Below, one piece after another: positions 18,281 to 26,881 of a DNA stretch of 35,439 bases. How positions within the stretch are numbered: position 1 is the stretch's first letter; each line of letters opens with the position of its first letter. This stretch comes from Candidatus Chloroploca sp. Khr17. GTDB lineage: Bacteria > Chloroflexota > Chloroflexia > Chloroflexales > Chloroflexaceae. The notes beneath the pieces are model-generated. The model did no database searches. It was not told where the DNA came from and was given only the letters and a program-made list of their open reading frames with translations. Position numbers and translations under genes: made by a program. Location: positions 1-35,439 of the forward strand of contig NZ_RYFF01000051.1 of NCBI RefSeq assembly GCF_004138165.1, written 5' to 3'.

Positions 18281-19513
18281 ATGCGAGTTTTGTATTGTAT
18301 TCCGCGCTATGAGAGCGCTGCGATGGGTAATCGCATTCATACGGAAATCATCGCCGAGTGGCGACGCTTCGGGGTTGAGACCGAGGTTGTTGCGCTGGCG
18401 GCGGGCCTTGCGCGACGGACAACGACTGTCGAAGAGGGCATTACCGTACACCGCTTGCCCGTCAGTGCGGGTCTTCCGCTGAAACTGGCGAACCGCTTGG
18501 TTGCCGGTCTTCTCCCTTACCCGTATCTGGCTGGCGCAGGGTGGCACTATCGTCAGTTGCTCGCCGAGCGCCACTACCATCTTGTGCATATCGAGACCGC
18601 CTTTCCGCTTGGCCTGGTTGCCGCGCTTGTGCCCCCCCGTCAGTCTCCACCGTTAGCAGTTACCTTGCCTGGGGCCGATATTATGGCCGAGCCTGAGTTC
18701 GATTACGGGTATGGGCGTTTTCGGGCTGTTCGTGCTGCGCTGCCCTGGATCTTCGCGCGGGCCGCTGTCATCAGGGCTGATTCGCCGCAACTCAAAAAGC
18801 TCGCGATCACACTCGGCGCCAGCCCAGCAAAGGTCACGTCGATCCCGTATAACATCACGGCCGACAGCTTTCCGCCGACTGATGATCTCGTCGGTTTGCG
18901 CAAGCAGAGTCGGGCGATGGTTGTCGAGCGCCATCACCTCGATCCTGACCGGCCCATCATTGTCAGCATGAACCGGTTGCATCCCTTCAAGGGCATTGCG
19001 TACCTGGTTGATGCCATGCCGCTCGTGCAACGTCAGGGTCTTCGTCCGCAGTTGCTTATCGTGGGGCCAAACCGTACGACCCCCCGGTTCGGTGATTATG
19101 GAGCCTATTTGCGTCAACGTGCGCTTGCGCATGGCGTAACCAGTGATGTCCATCTGGTTGGTGGCGTGCCGCACCACGAAGCGATGAGTTACATGGCGGC
19201 GGCTGAGCTAACTGTGGTACCATCAGTTGCTGAGTCATTTAGTCGGGTGGTTGTCGAGGCGGCGGCCGTTGGAACGCCGGCGGTGGTCACGCGTACGACC
19301 GGGGTCAGTGACTACGTGGCGGCGTATGGGACTGGGCGCGTCGTTGAGCCGCGTTCGGGGGCGGCGCTTGCCGAGGCGATCACGGCCTTGCTGCAGGATG
19401 CTGCGGCCTGGCAGACGTGCAGTCGTCATGCCGTTGTGCTGGCAACGGCCTTTCGTTCATCCGAGATTGCCACCGATCTGCTTGCGCTCTATCGTCGGGC
19501 GATTTTTCGTTGA
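18281..19513 (+). CDS. Glycosyltransferase family 4
   Basis: 410 residues from the ATG at 18281 (GGGA 5 nt upstream; the N-terminus MRVLYCIPRYES is the usual Rossmann start, so longer starts are rejected). The GT-B fold is seen as an N-terminal acceptor domain, then the nucleotide-sugar domain with IVSMNRLHPFKGIAYLVDAM, LLIVGPNRTT and HHEAMSYMAAAELTVVPSVAESFSRVVVEAAAVGTP (E-x7-E motif). It probably adds a hexose to a glycan or glycolipid in the cytoplasm, supporting the neighbouring GT-C proteins. Confidence 0.9.
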   Translation: MRVLYCIPRYESAAMGNRIHTEIIAEWRRFGVETEVVALAAGLARRTTTVEEGITVHRLPVSAGLPLKLANRLVAGLLPYPYLAGAGWHYRQLLAERHYHLVHIETAFPLGLVAALVPPRQSPPLAVTLPGADIMAEPEFDYGYGRFRAVRAALPWIFARAAVIRADSPQLKKLAITLGASPAKVTSIPYNITADSFPPTDDLVGLRKQSRAMVVERHHLDPDRPIIVSMNRLHPFKGIAYLVDAMPLVQRQGLRPQLLIVGPNRTTPRFGDYGAYLRQRALAHGVTSDVHLVGGVPHHEAMSYMAAAELTVVPSVAESFSRVVVEAAAVGTPAVVTRTTGVSDYVAAYGTGRVVEPRSGAALAEAITALLQDAAAWQTCSRHAVVLATAFRSSEIATDLLALYRRAIFR

Positions 19514-19574
19514 ACGAGCGGCGTGCTTTGCGCGCTGCTATGGGGTAAGTTCTTTCATTAAGGAGTGTCTATCT

Positions 19575-20354
19575 ATGAAGCAATACCGAATGCCAACCAT
19601 CATCACGGCGATCGTCGCCGTGCTGGTGGCAAGTGCCCTGGCGGTCGCGCTCTGGCATGTGCCTCAGGGCATCGCGCAAGAGCAGCAACCCATGTTGACC
19701 TATCCTCCCCAGGAGCCAACGCCGACCGTTGGGCCGAATCCGACCACAGTCCCGGCGCTGGCGAGTGTCACCTTGGCCGAAGCGACCTTTGACACCCCCG
19801 AGGCGCTCGATGCCTGGGAGGTGGTTGATCTCGAATTTGTGCTTGCGGATAACCGGGCCAACTGGCAGGTCAGCGAGGGCCGGTTGATCCAGAATCGGGC
19901 CGGGCCTGCGTTCAGCCCATCGATCCATCACACGGCTGCGTTGATCGGTGATGAGACGTGGCGCGACTATACCGTGCAGGTCAGCTTCTATGACCAACTC
20001 AATGGCACGGCAGGCTTGATTGCCCGTTATCAGGGCGATGATCCGCTGACGGCAACCTACTATCGCTATCGCATCATCAAGAACAGCTTCCGCGATACCC
20101 CCCGGCAGGTGCTTGAGCGGGTCGAACGCGGTGTGGCTGTGCCTCTGGCTGAAGTCACCGACGTCGGTTTTGATGAGCGCATGTGGCATGTTTTGAGCAT
20201 GCAGGTTGATGGCAATACGATCCAAATTCGGATGAATGATGAAGTCATGCTCGAAGCGGTTGATGCCAACCCCTTGCCCGCTGGCAAAGCCGGGATCGCT
20301 ACCCGCGCCGTGGGCACGATCCTCTTTGATGACTTCACGGTTGTGACCCCCTGA
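19575..20354 (+). CDS. Secreted LamG/concanavalin-like domain protein
   Basis: 259 residues from ATG 19575 with AAGGAG about 10 nt upstream. Residues 1-33 form a signal peptide (basic start, hydrophobic VAVLVASALAVAL), followed by a Pro/Thr-rich linker (about 36-60). The rest is a beta-sandwich with the pattern of family-16-like/DUF1080-type domains: WRDYTVQVSFYDQ, GLIARYQ, and a closing GKAGIATRAVGTILFDDFTV. No catalytic residues are recognised, so a carbohydrate-binding or structural surface role is likely. It lies 49 bp before another secreted protein. Confidence 0.75.
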   Translation: MKQYRMPTIITAIVAVLVASALAVALWHVPQGIAQEQQPMLTYPPQEPTPTVGPNPTTVPALASVTLAEATFDTPEALDAWEVVDLEFVLADNRANWQVSEGRLIQNRAGPAFSPSIHHTAALIGDETWRDYTVQVSFYDQLNGTAGLIARYQGDDPLTATYYRYRIIKNSFRDTPRQVLERVERGVAVPLAEVTDVGFDERMWHVLSMQVDGNTIQIRMNDEVMLEAVDANPLPAGKAGIATRAVGTILFDDFTVVTP

Positions 20355-20403
20355 TGCGCACAGTACTGGCTGACCTTTGTTCAAGCCTGGAGGATGACAT
20401 TCA

Positions 20404-22710
20404 ATGTTGCGAAGAATATTACTAACGCTTTCGAGTGTGTTTATGCTGGCTGCCATCGTAGCCGTCACAGCCTTCCCCTCGATGCTTCAAGCGCAGACGC
20501 CCCCGCCGTTGCGGGTGCTCAGTGAAGCGATCGTTCCCGGATCGGATCAGGTCAAGTACCCTGATATTGCGGCTGGCAATGGTCTGGTGCATATGAGTGG
20601 CAATGCCGAACGTCGCTCGGCCTTTGCCTGGACCAAAGTACCCAATGCCGGTAATTTTGCTGGGCGCGATGAGTTAGGTCCGGCAGGTGGTGACCCGGAC
20701 TATTCGAGTACCGCGATCACGACCGCCCTTGATGGATCTGTCTATGCGGCATGGATCAATCAGCCCGAACGGGTAATCTATGCTCGACGTCGTAGCCCCG
20801 AAGGTGTGTGGGGGCCAACGAGTGTGGTGACCCGTGGCGAGCCTTTTGCGGTACGGCCAACGATTGGCGTTACTGGCAATGGACGAGTCTTTGTCGCCTG
20901 GCGTAACCCCGATCAGCCGGTTAGCTACAGCTCTTCGCTCAACGGCGGAGCAAATTGGAGCAGCCCGCTCTATGCTTCGACGCTCCCGTCTTTTGGTTCG
21001 GGATCCCAGCTTTCGGGTGGGCCTGGTGATAACATGGCAATCACGTTTACGGCAGCGGATGGCGACAGGTTGCACATCTTTGTAGGCCTGTGGAATGGGA
21101 CATCGTTTACGATTGAACGGGTCACGCAGCCCAATAATGATGGATGGGCCGACTCTTCGGTGACCTTTGCGCCCAATGGCAAAGTCTATGTTGCCTGGCG
21201 GGGCATTGCGACTGGCGGGCCAGAAGCAGGCTACTTTTTTGCTGAACGCCAACCTGATGGGAGTTGGCCCCGTTCACGCCTGGTTGGTGGTGGAGTCGCT
21301 GGCCGTGCTGCAATTACCAGTGACGAGCAGAGCAATATCCACTATAACTGGCTCTCAGGTTCATTATTTTATGCCTTTTTGCCGGTAGGCCAGCCACCAA
21401 TAGGCCCGATCCAAGCAAGTTCCAGCGGAACCTTCTTTAACGGGACAAATGCCGCCAGTATTGCCAATTCAGCCTTCAGCCATATGGTCGTCGAGGACTT
21501 TGGTGGGGGTGGGCTCTCAACACGCTATGCCCTCTTTGAAGCGGCGGTCAATCTCTTTGGTGGTACCCCAGTCATTGAAGATGGTGAGCCATTGATCGGG
21601 CGCTCGCTTGATCGGGCCGTGAAGTTGACCTTCACCAATGTTCAGGGCCAGCCAACCCACTTCCGTTATGCCTGGAATCGAGTGCCGACCGAGGCTGATC
21701 CGCTGATTCCATATGAAGCGACTGTGCGTATCACGATCCCTGCCGACATTCTTGATAGCACCAGGTGTGAGCCGGTGACCCTCTATACCCAATTGTTCGA
21801 CACGGTGAATGGTCTCGTGCAAGAACAGGTACGCAGTGATACGATCCAGATTGATGGTCTGGTGGGCGTCGAGGTCAATTCGTTCAGCGTCTTCTCTGAT
21901 GAGGCCCAAGCCGCCCTGGCGAATGAACCGGAACTGGCTGGAGTGAGCGGGTCGCCAATTACTGACCCCAACTATACCCGTTTGCCACTGGTTTATCTGC
22001 GGGTGACACCGCAGAATGACTGTTCAGGCTTGACCAGTTTTGTCGTGGCGAGTTCGGCAGAAGCCGATGGCGTGGAGTACCAGCTGGCACCAGAGGGCTT
22101 TGCTGGGATTGTGATGTTGCCTGATGTGCTTAACTTGCGCCCCGGGCCGGTGCCCTTCAATGTGCGGGTGAAGGATGGCGCAGGTAACTTGCGAGGCTTC
22201 GACTTCTCGATCATCTTTGATGAGACCCGCCCTCGCGTCAATTTGCCCCGGCTCAACAGTGATCCCGAGCGTTACGTGATCACCTCGACCTTTGCGATCA
22301 CAGCGCCAATGCTTCAGAAGGTCGCGTTGTCCAACATTGATGAGTTGGTGACCGACGATCTCTATCGTGCCCCCGGTGATCCAACCCGTCAGTTCTGGGC
22401 CCTCTGGATGGCCAATTCACGCACACGGGTCAATGATCCGCTGAGTACGGCGTTGCCGTGGGTCTTTGTGCCGGCACCGGCAAGCCGACCCGATGGGAGC
22501 CTGACGAATCGGGTGACTGAGGTGGGCAACTGGAGCCTGGCGACTGGTCTGGCGAGTGCGCAGTTGCAGCGAGGCCAGTACTACATCTATGTCCGTTTCG
22601 TTGATGCAGCTGGCAATGTCTCGGATGACGTGCTAGAAATCCCGGTCTTTATTGAAGGCACAGGGGCGTTGCCCAGACTCATGAACTATATCCCGCTTGT
22701 GAATCGGTAA
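20404..22710 (+). CDS. Secreted sialidase-like beta-propeller protein with YIPLV C-terminus
   Basis: 768 residues, preceded by GGAGG about 10 nt from the ATG. A signal peptide (about 1-31) precedes repeated propeller-type units (about 45-330) with SVYAAWINQP, RVFVAWRNPDQ and KVYVAWRGI strands typical of BNR/exo-sialidase-like folds. Classical Asp-boxes are weak, and the rest is Ig-like beta structure. The protein ends LMNYIPLVNR, like the (Y/F)(L/I)PLV-x-R endings common on secreted Chloroflexota proteins. No enzyme active site is recognised. It probably belongs to the cell surface or matrix. Confidence 0.7.
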   Translation: MLRRILLTLSSVFMLAAIVAVTAFPSMLQAQTPPPLRVLSEAIVPGSDQVKYPDIAAGNGLVHMSGNAERRSAFAWTKVPNAGNFAGRDELGPAGGDPDYSSTAITTALDGSVYAAWINQPERVIYARRRSPEGVWGPTSVVTRGEPFAVRPTIGVTGNGRVFVAWRNPDQPVSYSSSLNGGANWSSPLYASTLPSFGSGSQLSGGPGDNMAITFTAADGDRLHIFVGLWNGTSFTIERVTQPNNDGWADSSVTFAPNGKVYVAWRGIATGGPEAGYFFAERQPDGSWPRSRLVGGGVAGRAAITSDEQSNIHYNWLSGSLFYAFLPVGQPPIGPIQASSSGTFFNGTNAASIANSAFSHMVVEDFGGGGLSTRYALFEAAVNLFGGTPVIEDGEPLIGRSLDRAVKLTFTNVQGQPTHFRYAWNRVPTEADPLIPYEATVRITIPADILDSTRCEPVTLYTQLFDTVNGLVQEQVRSDTIQIDGLVGVEVNSFSVFSDEAQAALANEPELAGVSGSPITDPNYTRLPLVYLRVTPQNDCSGLTSFVVASSAEADGVEYQLAPEGFAGIVMLPDVLNLRPGPVPFNVRVKDGAGNLRGFDFSIIFDETRPRVNLPRLNSDPERYVITSTFAITAPMLQKVALSNIDELVTDDLYRAPGDPTRQFWALWMANSRTRVNDPLSTALPWVFVPAPASRPDGSLTNRVTEVGNWSLATGLASAQLQRGQYYIYVRFVDAAGNVSDDVLEIPVFIEGTGALPRLMNYIPLVNR

Positions 22711-22728
22711 GCGAGCTCTCGCTTTCCG

Positions 22729-22790
22729 CAGGATATCCAAGACTGGGGGGTTGGGGCACAAGCCCCAACCCCCCAGTCTTGGATATCCTG
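22729..22790 (+). terminator. Perfect 29-bp hairpin terminator
   Basis: Arms 22729-22757 and 22762-22790 are exactly complementary around an ACAA loop and are followed by TTT. It ends the secreted-protein transcript before the ParA gene. Its length and perfection exceed an ordinary terminator, so it may be a repeat palindrome in that role. Confidence 0.75.
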
Positions 22791-22860
22791 TTTCTACCTG
22801 TTACCAAAAATGGTACAATCGGGGCAAGACGCGAGAAACATTGAACAAGAGGAAGCTCCC

Positions 22861-23622
22861 ATGGGTCATGTGCTCGCATTGGCGATGCAAAAGGGTGGGG
22901 TTGGCAAGACGACGACGACCTTGAGCCTCGGCTTTGTTTTGGCTGAACGTGGACGACGGGTGTTGCTGATTGATCTTGACCCGCAGTCAAATTTGACGCA
23001 GGGGCTTGGGGTTGATCCGTCAGCGCTCGATTATAGTGTCTACGAGGTGTTGCTGAACCCTGAGCGTGGTACGGCGTTCGCAACCATCACGACATCGTCT
23101 GGGGTGGATCTCATCCCTTCGTCGCTCGATCTGGCCGGGGCCGAGCTTGAATTGGCCGGCAAGGTCGGGCGTGAGTTGCTGCTGCGCAAGGCGCTGCGGG
23201 AAACTCGGACGAAGTATGATTATATTCTGCTTGATCCACCGCCAAGCCTGGGCCTTTTTTCCCTCAATGCGCTGGCTGCCGCTGATGCGGTGCTGGTGCC
23301 GATGCAAATGCATGCCTATGCGCTCAAGGCGATGCCGCAGTTGGAACAGACGATTGAACTGGTGCGCGAGATTCAGCCGTCGCTCGTGATTGGTGGCATT
23401 GTCTGTACGCTGGCTGATCGCCGGACGAATTTGAGTCTTCAGGTTGAACAGCAGGTGCGTGAACAGTATGGCGATCTGGTCTTTACGACGGTGATTCCGA
23501 TCAATGTGAAGCTTGCCGAAGCACCAACGGTTGGTATCCCCATTGGAAGTTATGCCCCTCATAGTGCCGGGGCCCTTGCGTATGCGGCCCTTGCAGATGA
23601 GTTGGAGGCTCGCTATGGCTGA
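22861..23622 (+). CDS. ParA/Soj-family ATPase (orphan)
   Basis: 253 residues from ATG 22861 (GAGGAA 8 nt upstream). The deviant Walker A KGGVGKTTTT is at 11-20 with signature Lys11 and Lys16, LLIDLDPQ at 35-42, and DYILLDPPPSLG as Walker B. This is a nucleoid-binding ATPase that positions DNA or protein cargo. No ParB and no visible parS sites accompany it. Instead it overlaps by 8 bp an alpha/beta hydrolase with a basic repeated N-terminal peptide. A TACAAT at 22814-22819 may be the -10. It could be chromosomal Soj separated from ParB or a cargo-positioning homologue. Confidence 0.9.
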   Translation: MGHVLALAMQKGGVGKTTTTLSLGFVLAERGRRVLLIDLDPQSNLTQGLGVDPSALDYSVYEVLLNPERGTAFATITTSSGVDLIPSSLDLAGAELELAGKVGRELLLRKALRETRTKYDYILLDPPPSLGLFSLNALAAADAVLVPMQMHAYALKAMPQLEQTIELVREIQPSLVIGGIVCTLADRRTNLSLQVEQQVREQYGDLVFTTVIPINVKLAEAPTVGIPIGSYAPHSAGALAYAALADELEARYG

Positions 23623-24688
23623 TGATCCGTCCATCATTCGGCGTGGTAAGGGTCTGCGCCTGTCAACTGAGTCCCCTGAACCCGCTACTGACGCTGCTCG
23701 CCCTGAGGCCGCGCCAGCGGTTCAACCCGCGACCGAAGCTGCGCCACAGATTCGCCGCGGAACCGGGTTTCGTCTCTCGACCCAGGCTGCGCTGGAGCCA
23801 GAAGAGGTTGATGAGGTCATGCGTGAACGCGATGCGCTGGCCCGGTCTGGGGCGGTGCGCTGGCGGATTCAAACGTCGCGGGGGTCGCTGAGTTATCTGC
23901 ATGCCGGCAGTGGCCCCCCCCTGTTACTCATTCACGGTTGGGGTGCCTCGGCGCGTCTTTGGGCTGGCACGCTGGCTGATCTCGGTCAGCAGCGCAGTGG
24001 CTATGCCCTGGATCTGCCAGGTTTCGGTCAGTCGCCCGCCCGCCCCGCCCCGCCGACGCTCAAGACGCTGGCCGAAGATGTGATCGCTTTTGCTGATACG
24101 GTCGGCCTCACGACGTTTGAATTGGCAGGCCATTCGCTCGGGGCGGCGGTGGCGGCCTGTGTCGCCGGTAGGTACCCAGAACGGGTCAGCCGTCTTGCGT
24201 TGGTAGCGCTTGGGGTGCGCACGTTTGCCCCCGAGTTGACGACGCTCGATTGGTCACGTTCACCGGTTGATCTCTCGCTTGGCCTTGCCCGGCCTTTCTT
24301 TGAATGGTGGGAGCCGGTGAATCGGCTGTTGATGCAGAGTCCACCCCTGGCGCTGACGCTCAGTGCGTTGCTGTTGCATCATGAACCGGCTGATCCTGAG
24401 TTATGGCGCGAATATCTGGCCGATCATGCAGCGGTTGATGCGCGGGCGTATGTGACTGCCCTGACGGCGGTGGCGGCACCGCAGTTGCGTGAGGCCTTGC
24501 AGCATATCATCGCGCCGACGCTCTTTGTGGCGGGGCGTGAAGATCGGGTGGTGAGCCTGGCCGAAGTGACGTCGGCGCACCAACTGATTGCGCATAGCAG
24601 CCTGACGGTGCTGGATCAGTGTGGTCACCTACCGATGATCGAACGCCCCGCGCAACTTGACCAGGTACTGCGCGGGTTTTTCCGGTGA
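23615..24688 (+). CDS. Alpha/beta hydrolase with duplicated basic N-terminal motif, coupled to ParA
   Basis: 357 residues, starting inside the ParA stop region. The hydrolase domain (about 85-355) has a full triad, S174 in GHSLGA, D310 (GREDR) and H338 (QCGHLP), with oxyanion motif HGWGAS (107-112). Residues 1-80 are a Pro/Ala/Glu-rich, probably disordered extension with two copies of a basic motif, IRRGKGLRLST (8-18) and IRRGTGFRLST (46-56). Short basic N-terminal peptides activate ParA ATPases in ParB and similar cargo adaptors, so this extension may be the ParA contact. The substrate is unknown. Confidence 0.85.
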   Translation: MADDPSIIRRGKGLRLSTESPEPATDAARPEAAPAVQPATEAAPQIRRGTGFRLSTQAALEPEEVDEVMRERDALARSGAVRWRIQTSRGSLSYLHAGSGPPLLLIHGWGASARLWAGTLADLGQQRSGYALDLPGFGQSPARPAPPTLKTLAEDVIAFADTVGLTTFELAGHSLGAAVAACVAGRYPERVSRLALVALGVRTFAPELTTLDWSRSPVDLSLGLARPFFEWWEPVNRLLMQSPPLALTLSALLLHHEPADPELWREYLADHAAVDARAYVTALTAVAAPQLREALQHIIAPTLFVAGREDRVVSLAEVTSAHQLIAHSSLTVLDQCGHLPMIERPAQLDQVLRGFFR

Positions 24689-24724
24689 GGCAGCGCCGGG
24701 TCACGTTTTGCGCCGATTGGTGGT

Positions 24725-24868
24725 ATGTTGCTAGAGGCGCTCGGATGTTTTGGTTCGGCGGCGCGGTCGGAGGCGACTGCCGATAGCGATGTGGATGTGA
24801 TCGAGTTGCGCAATGGAATGTCGGCACGCTTGAAAGAACGCGTTGAGAAAGAGGCGGCTTATGCTTGA
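24725..24868 (+). pseudogene. Decayed MntA-like nucleotidyltransferase antitoxin
   Basis: The frame reads GCFGSAARSEATADSDVDVIE, the complete GS-x-DxD nucleotidyltransferase core, then NGMS, and jumps directly to ARLKERVEKEAAYA, which is the usual C-terminal end of MntA-type proteins. About 50-60 middle codons of a normal ~100-150 residue protein are missing, and there is little N-terminal sequence before the core. The frame is intact, but the product would be too short to fold normally. Confidence 0.55.
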
Positions 24869-24968
24869 CAACCACTGACTGGAGGCCATACTCGAAGCGA
24901 TCACCGCACAGGAATCCGTCGATCCCGCACGGCCATGCCGAGAACACGTTCGGTCACACATCCTCTTG
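24861..24968 (+). pseudogene. HepT-like (HEPN) toxin remnant
   Basis: An ATG at 24861 overlaps the end of the MntA remnant, as in intact pairs. It reads MLDNH, a TGA stop (24876-24878), then LEAILEAITAQ, the typical first helix of HepT. After that no HepT sequence is recognisable. It is therefore a dead fragment. The weak, short match makes this tentative, supported mainly by the adjacent MntA remnant. Confidence 0.35.
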
Positions 24969-24998
24969 GTGAGTATACACATTTCATGGTATGATACC
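24966..24998 (+). promoter_or_regulatory. Candidate promoter and small palindrome before the Uma2 gene
   Basis: TTGGTG (24966-24971) and TATGAT (24990-24995) are 18 bp apart, upstream of the Uma2 ATG at 25040. The -10 sits inside GGTATGATACC (24988-24998), an 11-bp palindrome that recurs at 35314-35324 upstream of the restriction gene. Confidence 0.4.
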
Positions 24999-25039
24999 TA
25001 GCGACAGAACGTGTGTTTTACCTGAATGCGGAGGCCCAT

Positions 25040-25645
25040 ATGACCGCACAACCAAAGCATTATGTGACGAGCGCTGAGTATTTAGCATTCGAGCGCACCG
25101 ATGACAAAAAACATGAGTACCTCGCAGGAACGATATATGCGATGGCCGGTGGAAGTGCACGCCATAATCGTATTGCAGGGAGTACCTATGCAACACTTTA
25201 TGCGCAACTACGCCAGCGTCAGTGTACCGTATATCCGAGTGATATGCGGGTAAAAGTGCTTCAGACCGAACTATACACGTATCCTGATATTACCATTGTT
25301 TGCGGTAATGAACAATACGAAGACAAGAAAGAAGACACCCTCCTTAATCCGACAATTATTATCGAGGTATTGTCGCCGTCAACTGAAAAATATGATCGCG
25401 GAAAGAAATTTCAGCATTACCGCACGATCCTTTCACTGCGCGAATATATCTTAATCGCTCAGGACACCTATCATATCGAGCGATTCGCACGACAAAGCGA
25501 TAATACATGGGTCTTATCGGAGGCATCCAGCCGAGAAGACAGCATTGATATCACAACTATTCAGTGTGTTCTCCGTCTTGAAGAAGTGTATGAGAAAGCA
25601 CTGTTTTCATCAACAACAGAAGAAGAGGAAAGTGAAACAGAGTAG
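25040..25645 (+). CDS. Uma2 family (DUF820) PD-(D/E)XK nuclease-like protein
   Basis: 201 residues from ATG 25040 with GGAGG 5 nt upstream. It has the Uma2 pattern: an early E-Y-L-x-G (E26), PD at 82-83, IIIEVLSPSTEKYDRGKK around 106-123 with E109, and a following Tyr-rich helix. Its function in bacteria is unclear; such genes are often multi-copy and mobile. Base composition is clearly more AT-rich than the flanking hydrolase and LGFP genes, suggesting separate origin. The C-terminus is an acidic tail (TTEEEESETE). It stands next to MntA/HepT debris in a small accessory patch. Confidence 0.85.
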   Translation: MTAQPKHYVTSAEYLAFERTDDKKHEYLAGTIYAMAGGSARHNRIAGSTYATLYAQLRQRQCTVYPSDMRVKVLQTELYTYPDITIVCGNEQYEDKKEDTLLNPTIIIEVLSPSTEKYDRGKKFQHYRTILSLREYILIAQDTYHIERFARQSDNTWVLSEASSREDSIDITTIQCVLRLEEVYEKALFSSTTEEEESETE

Positions 25646-25703
25646 CCCGGAAATAGCTGCCAAAGGCAGTGTTGGAACGTGCTACCAGTTACGCGTTGCA
25701 CGT

Positions 25704-26858
25704 CTATGGTGTGACTTTGCGCACCTGGGTTGGGATCGCCGGGTTGCCAAAGGCATAGACGGTGCCGATCGCTTCGCCTTCGTAGAGGCGTACCATCAGA
25801 CCGCGCCCCATGATCTGATACTCGGCCTTGCGCATCTGTGGCTCGGGCTCGATGGCCCAGCCAAGGGCTTGCGCTACCTCGGGATGGTTAGTCCAGACCT
25901 TGGCAAAACCGCGTACTGGCGCATAGAACCCTGGTGGCGGCGTGGGCGCTGGCCGCTCTGGGTCGCGTCCGGCTTCCCAGTCATCAAAGAAGGGGCCCAG
26001 AAAGCGCGGGTGCGGTTCTCCATAGAGATAGACCATGATTGTCCGGGGCAAAACCCCGCCGGGTATGATGATGGAAGGCGGTTGGAACCAAATCATCTCG
26101 CCGCGCTCGAAGTGCTGGATCGAGCCGGGCATCCCTGAGGGCGCATAGAGTTGGGCGCAGCCGAGCACTTCGGGTACAGGCAAGAGCGAGTGCGCCAGGC
26201 GCATCGCGGTGCTTATATATTCGAGACACTGCGGGTAGGCCCACGGGCTTGACGGAATCAACTCTTTGAGCACCGCATTGCCGAGCAAGCCCAGCAGCAC
26301 ACTGGATGAGCCGGGGGGCAGATCGGGATGCAGTTCCATGCGGCGGCGCTCGAAATATTGAACCTGATAAACGCGGCCTTCGAGTTGCTCTTCAAAGACC
26401 GGCGTGAGCGGATAGCCAAAGCGTTCGAGGCCGCCGTTGCGCTCCCAGTAGCGCAAAAAATCACCACAGGCGTGGTAACCGGTTTCGGCAAAAAAGCGAC
26501 ACGCGCCGGTACGTGGCGGCTCATTGCCCATCTGCCAGGGACGCCACTGCAGCTCGAGCACGCGTGTCCCGAGGCGCCCGGCGGTGAGGGTTCCATCGGC
26601 CTGGATCTCGAGGCGGTCGCGTTCGAACCATTGCACCGTAATGGTGCGATCCTCGACCCGTTCGACCCGCTGTTCGGTGATGGGAAAGCCAAAGACCGCC
26701 AGGCCACCGTTGCGTTCCCAATAGGCCCGAATTGGCCCACTGATGCAAAAGCCTGTCTCGGCAAAACAGCGCTGCGCGGTCTGGGCCGACGCAGGTGTGG
26801 GGAGACTGGTGAGGGCAAGAGTAACGATCATCATCGTTGCCAAGAGGAAGCGTTGCAT
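25704..26858 (-). CDS. Secreted protein with two LGFP-like repeats
   Basis: 384 residues. It has a signal peptide (about 1-25, ending SASAQ-like as PASAQ). Two homologous units follow: CFAETGFCISGPIRAYWERNGGL..FGFPIT (about 31-60) and FFAETGYHACGDFLRYWERNGGL..FGYPLT (about 122-150). Each contains a Cys pair and ends in a VQWFERDRLE/VQYFERRRME strand. This repeat is widespread in secreted Chloroflexota proteins, often attached to peptidases or SCP domains. The C-terminal part (about 200-384) has a third, diverged unit (IQHFERGEMIWF) and no known catalytic motif. A cell-wall or surface-binding role is inferred. Confidence 0.75.
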   Translation of the reverse strand: MQRFLLATMMIVTLALTSLPTPASAQTAQRCFAETGFCISGPIRAYWERNGGLAVFGFPITEQRVERVEDRTITVQWFERDRLEIQADGTLTAGRLGTRVLELQWRPWQMGNEPPRTGACRFFAETGYHACGDFLRYWERNGGLERFGYPLTPVFEEQLEGRVYQVQYFERRRMELHPDLPPGSSSVLLGLLGNAVLKELIPSSPWAYPQCLEYISTAMRLAHSLLPVPEVLGCAQLYAPSGMPGSIQHFERGEMIWFQPPSIIIPGGVLPRTIMVYLYGEPHPRFLGPFFDDWEAGRDPERPAPTPPPGFYAPVRGFAKVWTNHPEVAQALGWAIEPEPQMRKAEYQIMGRGLMVRLYEGEAIGTVYAFGNPAIPTQVRKVTP

Positions 26859-26881
26859 AGGTGGGATTTCTTTCTATAGGC

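Noticed and set aside
19227-19574. Long N-terminal extension of the LamG-like protein
   Set aside because: It overlaps the GT4 gene in another frame; a clear signal peptide and AAGGAG define the start at 19575.
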